DNA from: Diphasiastrum complanatum
Lineage: Eukaryota; Streptophyta; Lycopodiopsida; Lycopodiales; Lycopodiaceae
NCBI GenBank assembly: GCA_029204225.1
Contig: CM055107.1
Coordinates: forward strand, 8,363,472-8,427,471
Direction: 5' to 3'
Length of the DNA: 64,000 nt
Shown here: positions 57,733-64,000 of the stretch, one piece after another
How positions within the stretch are numbered: the first letter of the stretch is position 1
Layout: every line of letters begins with the position of its first letter
The notes under the pieces: generated by a model
What the model was told of the DNA's origin: nothing
The model's input: only the letters and a program-made list of their open reading frames with translations
Databases searched by the model: none
Position numbers and translations under genes: made by a program

Positions 57733-58400
57733 TGAAAGAGCATACTTGGATTGACATACAAAAGCTTTATCTTTAAAAAGTTAATCTCTAATCCTAGAAT
57801 GTAGTGAATTTTTCTAAGATCTTGCATCTTGAACTCTTTTCCAAGTGCAATCTTGGTTTTCTCAACTAACTTGATACAACTTCTTGTCAGACTGATATCA
57901 TCAGCATAAATAAGAAGGATGACAATATCTTCATAAAAAAATTTGACATATAAAGAAAGATCATAGTTACTAAGATTAAGTCCTAGTGACTCAAGAAAGG
58001 TGTTAAGTCGAGAATACCATGACCTTGGAGCTTGCTTCAATCCATATAAACTTTTGAAGAGCAAGCAAACTTTATCTTTGTCATGAATGAACCCAATAGG
58101 CTGATCCATATATATCTCTTCTTCTAGATACCCATTTAGAAATGCATTAGAGACATGTAGTTGAAGAACTTGCCAATTGAAAAAATAAGCAGTAGAAATT
58201 ATGATTCTAATTGATACCATCTTTGCAACTGGAGCAAAGGTCTCCTCATAATCAAGTCCATAAACTTGAGAAAAACCTTTAGCACAAAGCCTAGCCTTCT
58301 ACTTATTGATTGAGCCATCTTGATTATACTTGACTCGAAAAACCCACTTGCAACCAATGGTGTGCTTGTTGGATGGAAGATCCACAAGCTCCCATGTCTT
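57726..58400 (-). pseudogene. pol: copia C reverse transcriptase
   Basis: Starts in the 58299-58727 frame with KEWYLAMKEEYDALMANKTW and IGCKWVFRVKYNQDGSINK. After a stop and frameshift at about 58300 it continues in 58220-57726 with LQLHVSNAFLNGYLEEEIYM, SLYGLKQAPRSWYSRL and LLIYADDISL (YADD at residues 105-108). In motif A the usual Asp of LDVxNAFL is His (LHVSNAFL), so this RT should be inactive even without the frameshifts. Confidence 0.92.
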
Positions 58401-59028
58401 ATTGGCCATCAAAGCATCATATTCCTCCTTCATGGCAAGGTACCATTCCTTCGAGTTAAGTGCATCATATACATCCTTCGGCTCCTCATGAGAAATAAAA
58501 TAAGCACAATTAGTGGAGTTTATTTCCACTTGCTTGTCTCTATCTTCATAGGTAAGCCTTCTAGGCTCGGATCTTTCTCTTTGAGATCTCTTTGGTGAAA
58601 AGATTCGAGGTGACTCCTCCTCAATTCTTCCCCATCTCTCCATGATAGTCTTCAAGGGTGATGATTGGAGTATCTTTGTGAGAATCTTTGAACTCGACCT
58701 TCTCAAGAATGTATTTTTGATCCTCATGGAATATTACATCCCTACTCTCAATTATAGTTGAGGTAGAGGGAACATAGATTTTGTAAGCTTTCTTGTTGGA
58801 TGCATATCCAACCATGATCCCTTTAATAGAATTAGGATCATCTCTTTTTCTTGTTTCCAAGGGCACATGGACAAAGCAAGCACAACCAAAAACTCTAAGG
58901 TGATCTACCTTAGGTTTCTTCTTAAACAAGACTTCAAAAGGTGATTTTCCAGCAAGTGTATTGTGAGGTAATCTATTGCACAAATAGTTTGCACAATTTA
59001 TAGTTTCACCCCAATATTCAATAGGCAA
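58401..59028 (-). pseudogene. copia C integrase C-terminal domain and linker
   Basis: MPIEYWGETINCANYLCNRL, LAGKSPFEVLFKKKPKVDHL, RVFGCACFVHVPLETR, IMVGYASNKKAYKIYVPS and SRDVIFHEDQK in frame 58621-59028, then a frameshift to the linker ending QRERSEPRRLTYEDRD in frame 58299-58727. Confidence 0.9.
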
Positions 59029-59675
59029 AGAAGCTTCAACTCGAATTGCTTTAGCACATTCACATAAAGATCTGTTTTCCTCTCAACTACTCCATTTTGG
59101 GATGGAGAATAAGCACAAGAAAACTCTCTCTTCATTCCTTCACCTTCACAAAATTCACGAAACTTGTTGGAGATGTATTCACCTCCTCCATCACATCTTA
59201 AAGCTTTAACTTTGAAAGAAAATTGTTTCTCAACATAAGCCTTGAAGATTAGGAAGTAATAAAAAACCATAGCCTTTGAAGAAAGTAGACACAACCAAGT
59301 ATATCTAGTAAAGTCATCAATAAAGGTGACAAAACATGTTGCACCACCAATACTTTTAGAAGAGAGAAAATGTACATCCAAGTGTATAAGTTCCAAAGGA
59401 TGAGTAGTCTTGATAAAAGACTTCTGATATGGCTTTCTATGTGATTTTGCAGTGGCACAAGCCTTACAAGGCTTGAGATCTTTGGAAAGAGATTTTGGAA
59501 GACCAATAGCCTTCACTTTCTTAACCATAGAAGACATAGATTTAAAGTTAGGATGACCCAACCTTCTATGCCACAGCTCCTCCTTAGATAACAAAGCAAC
59601 TTCACAAAGGTTTGCATTCTCATAAGAATTCAACTTAGAAATTTCACCACATCTAAAACCATCAGCTAGCATCAT
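58998..59675 (-). pseudogene. copia C integrase zinc-binding and catalytic core
   Basis: HHCC: EELWHRRLGHPNFKSM and CKACATAKSHRK. Triad: LELIHLDVHFLSS (Asp), VKALRCDGGGEYISNKF (Asp) and SPSQNGVVERK (Glu), with TCFVTFIDDFTRYTW between. The frame shifts right after VVERK (one base missing near 59085). Catalytic residues are all retained. Confidence 0.93.
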
Positions 59676-60396
59676 TTTTCTTGATAAAGCAAGTATTGGA
59701 GTTGAACTTTACATCACAACCATTATCAAGCAACTTTCCCACACTAATTAAGTTCTTTGTAAGCATTGAAATAAAAAGAACATTAGAAAGTGCAAGATCT
59801 TTTGAAGAAGCAAGTTTCAATGGAATGTTGCCAATTCTTTCTATAGAGCACTCATGATCATTAGCAGTGTAAATAGATCTCTTGAGTCCTTTGTAAGGTA
59901 CAATTGAGTCAAATGACTCCTTTGAACAGAACATATGTGAAGAAGCTCCACTATCTATGTACCAAGCTCCATCTTTCTTGAAAGGTGATGAAGAAAAACT
60001 GGACACCATAAGTGATCCTTCTCCATCAGTTGCAACAGATTCTTCTTCAATCTCTTTGGAGAGATTAGCTTGCTTGAGTTGGTTTTTCTTCTTAAAGCAA
60101 TTAGAGGCATAGCGCCCCTTCTTGCCATAGAAGAAACACTTCACTTTCTTCTTCTTGGTCTTTGAAGTAGAAGGATGAAATGTATCATCCTCTTCACTAT
60201 CTTTGTCTCGATCTTTGGCTTTGTCTTTGTTGGATGCTTGAGAGAACTGGTTCTTACTCCTTCCTTTATGCTTGTCTTTGACAAAGAGGGCTTTGTCACT
60301 TCCACCATGCTCGAATTTGTTCATCCTGGAGAGTTTATAGCTTTGTCTAGATTCTTCAGAAATAAGAATTCCTTGGAGAGTTTCTAGATTAGGCAA
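59662..60396 (-). pseudogene. copia C gag C-terminus, zinc knuckle and protease
   Basis: MPNLETLQGILISEESRQSY (gag end), a Lys/Asp-rich linker, a knuckle CFFYGKKGRYASNC in which the second Cys and the His have become Tyr (normally CFFCGKKGHYASNC-like), then protease with AWYIDSGASSHMFCSKESF and TKNLISVGKLLDNGCDVKF. The knuckle is unlikely to bind zinc. It overlaps integrase by 14 bp through a frameshift. Confidence 0.92.
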
Positions 60397-60911
60397 CTTC
60401 TCCTTAATGGCAAAAGACTGAACAAGATTATCATGTCATCTCTCAAGCCATTCAGTATGACTTGAACTAGCTCATCTTGGTTAATAGTAACACCAACATA
60501 GGAAAGCTCTCTATGTAAATCTTTCACTATTAGAACATAGTTTGATGCACTCTCTTCACTTCTTTGGAAACTTTGGAAAATCTGATTCCTAAGAGTGAGT
60601 ATTCTAGAAGTATTCTTTGCTTCATAGATGGATTTAAGTGCATCCCAAGCTTCTTTGGCTGTAGTGCAAGATCCTATCTCTCTCAGAATTTCATTAGATA
60701 CATTCATCTTAATGAAATGTAGAGCCATCCTAGCTCTCTTCCTATATTTAGGAACTTCAGCTTGTGCTTGAGGCTCCTTCTCAACAGCAAGCACACTATC
60801 CATAACATCCTAGAGTATCAAAATAGACTCCATTCTGAACTTCCAAATTGAGTAATTAGAAGTGTTTAGTCTTTCATTAGCTTCTAGAAGATATCCTCGC
60901 TGAGATGCCAT
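60384..60911 (-). pseudogene. gag: copia C gag N-terminal part
   Basis: The real start is likely 60911 (MASQRGYLLEANERLNTSNY), matching other copia gags here. An in-frame TAG near 60810 interrupts it before MDSVLAVEKEPQAQ. Then NEILREIGSCTTAKEAWDAL, SRILTLRNQIFQSFQRSEES and DELVQVILNGLRDD, followed by a frameshift at about 60430. Confidence 0.92.
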
Positions 60912-61666
60912 TTAGATGAAGACTTCTTAGTTATTGGACTGCAATATGTTTGAGCTTGTTCCAATCAGACTTAAAGTTGCTGCTCTCTTTCACTATATGT
61001 ATTTTCAAGGATGTACTACCTTCCTATGTGAAACACTTGCAACTATATTTGAGATAAATCTCAAATATTCCACAAGACAAGTTATCTAGATCAGACACAC
61101 AAAGTGGATTGAGACACTTTGGCTAGTTTGAATCCTACTTTTGGCACATGTGAATTGCTTCAAAAGAAAACACTATTGACTCTCAGAAGGCTCAACAAGT
61201 GTTCAATTACTTCAAACTCAGTCTTGATCTTCAGTTTCTTGTGTAGGATGCTCAAAACAATGGATTCAGAACAAAGCAGAATTGAATCAAATCAAAATGC
61301 TGTCACTCAAATTTTGGACCTATCCCTATCCTCTTTAAGAGCTTATAACTCCTGCTAGACACATCAGATTGATTTGCTTTCAATTTCTATGGAAAGTACT
61401 AATCATAAGCTTTCCATCAAACTATAACACTACTATCTTTGGATCTAAGCAAGGAAATAAAAGAGACTGAAAATCTCTGATTTTCACACATGCGAAATTT
61501 CAGAATTCCGTACTACCACTTTTCAGGTCTGAAAATTCAGTTCCAATCCGATTTGAACCAAATACACTTCAGAGAAAGGTGAGAAAAAGTGCAAAACTGT
61601 TTTTTTGCTTGTTTTAGCTCTTAATTTCTTGTACAATTAGAGATGTTAGCATGAAAAGCTTAATTT
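60912..61666 (-). other. copia C leader
   Basis: Non-coding leader between PBS and gag. The 79-codon + strand frame at 61119-61358 has no motif and is probably chance. Confidence 0.75.
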
Positions 61667-61679
61667 GGCTCTGATACCA
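61667..61679 (-). promoter_or_regulatory. Primer-binding site of copia C
   Basis: On the minus strand it reads TGGTATCAGAGCC directly after the LTR, a perfect initiator-Met type site. Confidence 0.9.
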
Positions 61680-62305
61680 TGACAAAATTTCCAGATTTCA
61701 CACATGTGGGGAATGACCACAAGTATGATGGATCTAATTAAGCTTTATGATTAGCACAATAACCTGATTCTAGATTGATTAACAAGATCTAGTTCAGAAG
61801 ATATGGCTTAACCACAATCTAGCATGCTAAGCATCAGAATATGATAGCAACTAATCGATAATGAGTAAAAGTACAAGATTCAGTGTATTAGCATTAGTTT
61901 CAACACGAGTTAGAGAGAGAAAGATAGAGAGATAACAAGCAAAATAGTTTAGATCCAAAATGACATGAGATAGCTACAAAATTTTGGTTCTTCATCATTG
62001 ATTGTGAGGAGAGCTACACATATTTATGGAGTTTGAGGTAGCTCGAGGTAGAACCACATCCATCCATCATAAAATGATATCTAAAGTGACATCTAGAGTC
62101 TATGTGACATTTGTCACTTCCCATGCATGAATTTCTACCAACTTTTTCCAAGTGTTCTAGTTCTAACTAAAAAAGTACAAATCATCATGCATGTGTCCAT
62201 TACACTTTGTGCATGCCTTGCATGTCACTATGGATCACTTACAATTAATGCATGTGAATTGCCACGAGTTTCTACAAGAATAATTTTGCTAATTCTATAT
62301 GTACA
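61680..62305 (-). repeat. 5' LTR of copia C (626 bp)
   Basis: TGACAAAATTTCC at 61680 to ATATGTACA at 62305. On the minus strand CCATAAATATGTG (near 62020) is a possible TATA region, also present in the 3' LTR. Confidence 0.92.
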
Positions 62306-62614
62306 AACTATATGCAAGTTGTACTTATCAATCTAGATATTACATATCCATGTAGCTCGAGTTCTATCTAGGCCAAACTTGGCATTTTGCATTTATGAAC
62401 GACATACTTGCATGGTACAATATTTGTAGCAAGCCAAAAAATCAATATGGATTGTTTTTTCAATTTTAATAGGACTCACACGCAGATTGCCAACTGGTCG
62501 CCTGTTTCTAATACTTCCGACTCTCTACTTTAGTTATATAGCGTTTGGACTTATTGCAAAAGCCTCTTGCCATATTTTAGAATATTCCATGTCGTTCCCA
62601 GAATCGGACAACAT

Positions 62615-62716
62615 AGATCCTCTTCTAAACCATCACTAAGTTAATGAATTATCCTTTCCACAAAAAGAATCATTAACCTAGAAGTAAATGTTTCCAATAT
62701 TACTTGTTCATATGTC
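62615..62716. repeat. Dispersed repeat, copy 2 (matches 8311-8412)
   Basis: Same 100-bp sequence and orientation as at 8.3 kb, from AGATCCTCTTCTAAACCATC to ACTTGTTCATATGTC. Confidence 0.85.
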
Positions 62717-62734
62717 AAATCCCTAATTGCTTCA

Positions 62735-63105
62735 CCCTCGAGCCAATGGTGACTGAATGCAAGAGAGGAGAGGATCCTGGCTCTTGGAAACTAAGAAAAT
62801 CCAATGAGGAGATGGGCAAGTTCCTACAAGAGACATACTCTCCAAAAGCTAGAGAATATTTTTCCTATTCCTATCAAAAGCATTTGACCTCCTACTCTTG
62901 CACCAAAAGTGGTCAATCACCATTGAAAAGCTCCTTAGGTCCAATTAGAGCACCTGGGTCCTCACAAGATTACTAATCACATTTCTTGCCTAGTCCAAAA
63001 TGACGTAGCATAACTAATAATCTCGTACACTGGAGTACCAGATATCCAAGTCTAAGATATTGTTGAATCCTATATATATATACAGGACATGGATGTAACA
63101 TTCTT
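62735..63105 (+). repeat. Diverged single-arm relative of the 28.75-29.67 kb inverted repeat
   Basis: Shared landmarks in the same order as the right arm (29.35-29.69 kb): AGGAGATGGGC/AGGAGGATGGGC, AGAGACATACTCTCC/GGACATATTCTCC, AGAGAATAT, GGTCCAATTA/TGTCCAATTATAGG, AATGAC(G/A)(T/A)(A/G)GCATAACTAATAA and ACAGG(A/G)CATGGA(T/C)GTAACA. Similarity is about two thirds by eye and continues past the inverted-repeat edge, so the repeat unit is larger than the palindrome. Confidence 0.65.
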
Positions 63106-64000
63106 CTCCCCTTCACTGTTCTATCCCCAGAATGGGCAAGAAGTTCAAAAAACAACCCTTTAACATTCACACTTACCCAGAAAATCATTACCCTTAGTCT
63201 GACTTCAAATATCAAATAAGGCCCAATCAAATTGTGAGGTGGAAATCATGAGGTCCAATCATGATGAGAAGTGCAAATCTAGGGGTCCAATCATTCTAGA
63301 GCATCTACTTATGCTAGATCTCATGCTACTACTATATGGTAGAGCTCTCTTATTGTACATACAAGTTTTTGTGAAGCAATCTATGTGTTACACATTGTTT
63401 TCCTCATATTCTCTCTCTACTTGAGGGCATACTCATTTTCCCTCTCTACCCGAGAATAGACTATTTTTCTCTCATTAAAAGCATGTTGGGAACTTAGTTT
63501 TTTCATGTACTGTGATTGCTTTGAATGTCAATTGAATGTGGATTAATTATGCATGAAATTGTGCTCTTGACTTAGAATCAATATAGGAAGATTGTAGGAT
63601 GCAATCTATGTGATAGATTTATGTGCAATCACAAATACCTTTGAAGATCAATCGTGGGTGTTGGGCAGATATTCACACATGTGAAACCTTCACACATCCT
63701 TCTTCCACTCTTTCTTCATAGTTTACTTCATTCTCTTCGTTGATTTGAATGCCACTTCTCCTAAACTTTTCTAAATAGATTTCTTATTTGCTTTGTGTAC
63801 CAAGAAAGTGATCAATTCTCTTTCTTTTTTGTTGAATCTAATTGTGCTAACACTCGAGTGGAATACCCAATCTAGTTGCATTGTTTCACAAAGGCTTGCG
63901 TCAAGAAAATCCAATTTGACAAATCTTCAAGGCTCAATTGGGAGTACCAAATTAAAGCCCACCTATGAAGAAGAGCTCACATAATTTCCAATTTATCATC

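Larger units (their letters stand above)
56426..62305 (-). mobile_element. Ty1/copia element C, with both LTRs (5.9 kb)
   Basis: The only element here with two LTRs: 5' LTR 62305-61680, PBS, leader, gag, protease, integrase, RT, RNase H, 3' LTR 57050-56426, all on the minus strand. LTRs differ at roughly 20 of 626 positions by eye, so insertion is relatively recent. The 3' end of pol runs straight into the LTR without the usual tail and polypurine tract. Flanks (GGACT left, AACTA right) do not form a target-site duplication. Pol is broken by several frameshifts and a lost RT Asp. Confidence 0.93.
62306..64000. other. No recognisable gene; dispersed-repeat debris
   Basis: Contains the second copy of the 8.3-kb repeat (62615-62716) and a diverged relative of the inverted-repeat arm (62735-63105). 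The rest has no motif. Short frames at 62704-62976, 63239-63424 and 63793-63984 have no known domain. 63417-63460 has two similar CTCTCTAC(T/C)(T/C)GAG words. Confidence 0.5.

Overview
This window is nuclear DNA of a land plant and holds no recognisable host gene, rRNA, tRNA or CRISPR array. The evidence is plant-type Ty1/copia polyproteins (UBN2-type gag, zinc knuckle, protease, integrase, RT, RNase H in that order), Ty3/gypsy elements, primer-binding sites for plant initiator-Met tRNA (TGGTATCAGAGC) and of the TGGCGCCGTTGCC type, AT-rich DNA, and very long (TC)n/(AC)n microsatellites. A large repeat-rich genome such as a gymnosperm or fern would fit, but the species cannot be fixed from the sequence.

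Layout. 1-3.9 kb: a cluster of TC/AC microsatellites in otherwise unrecognised DNA. 4.0-7.2 kb: a decayed copia element on the + strand (family B, copy 1). 7.2-9.7 kb: no gene. 9.7-12.3 kb: a minus-strand gypsy fragment (family K, copy 1). 12.3-13.1 kb: an open but unrecognised minus-strand stretch. 13.1-16.9 kb: a minus-strand copia element (family A, copy 1) with its 5' LTR. 17.2-20.2 kb: gypsy RT debris, a copia protease fragment and the 5' half of copia G. 20.2-27.3 kb: gypsy I, the best gypsy pol in the window, without a 3' LTR. 27.3-27.8 kb: another gypsy integrase fragment. 28.75-29.67 kb: a 919-bp near-perfect inverted repeat. 31.7-32.5 kb: two copia fragments in opposite orientation. 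32.5-36.2 kb: gypsy H, LTR plus gag only. 36.3-38.6 kb: copia B copy 2. 38.6-43.7 kb: a LARD-like non-autonomous LTR element that is inserted in copia B and itself carries a solo LTR with a target-site duplication. 43.7-55.3 kb: a chain of truncated minus-strand elements (gypsy gag, copia E, copia A copy 2, copia D, gypsy K copy 2). 55.3-55.85 kb: more gypsy debris. 56.4-62.3 kb: copia C, the only element here with both LTRs. 62.3-64 kb: dispersed-repeat debris.

The coding parts are all stages of the retrotransposon cycle (capsid, protease, integrase, RT/RNase H), and every one has stops, frameshifts, deletions or lost catalytic residues, so no element looks autonomous. The useful content is structural. 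Paired copies within the window expose empty sites, microhomology-flanked deletions, nesting order, and a strong tendency to keep the 5' LTR end while losing the 3' end. I found no convincing new biological system. The best candidates for a second look are the long inverted repeat, the LARD-like element with its unexplained 184-codon ORF, and the 307-codon open frame at 12.2-13.2 kb.
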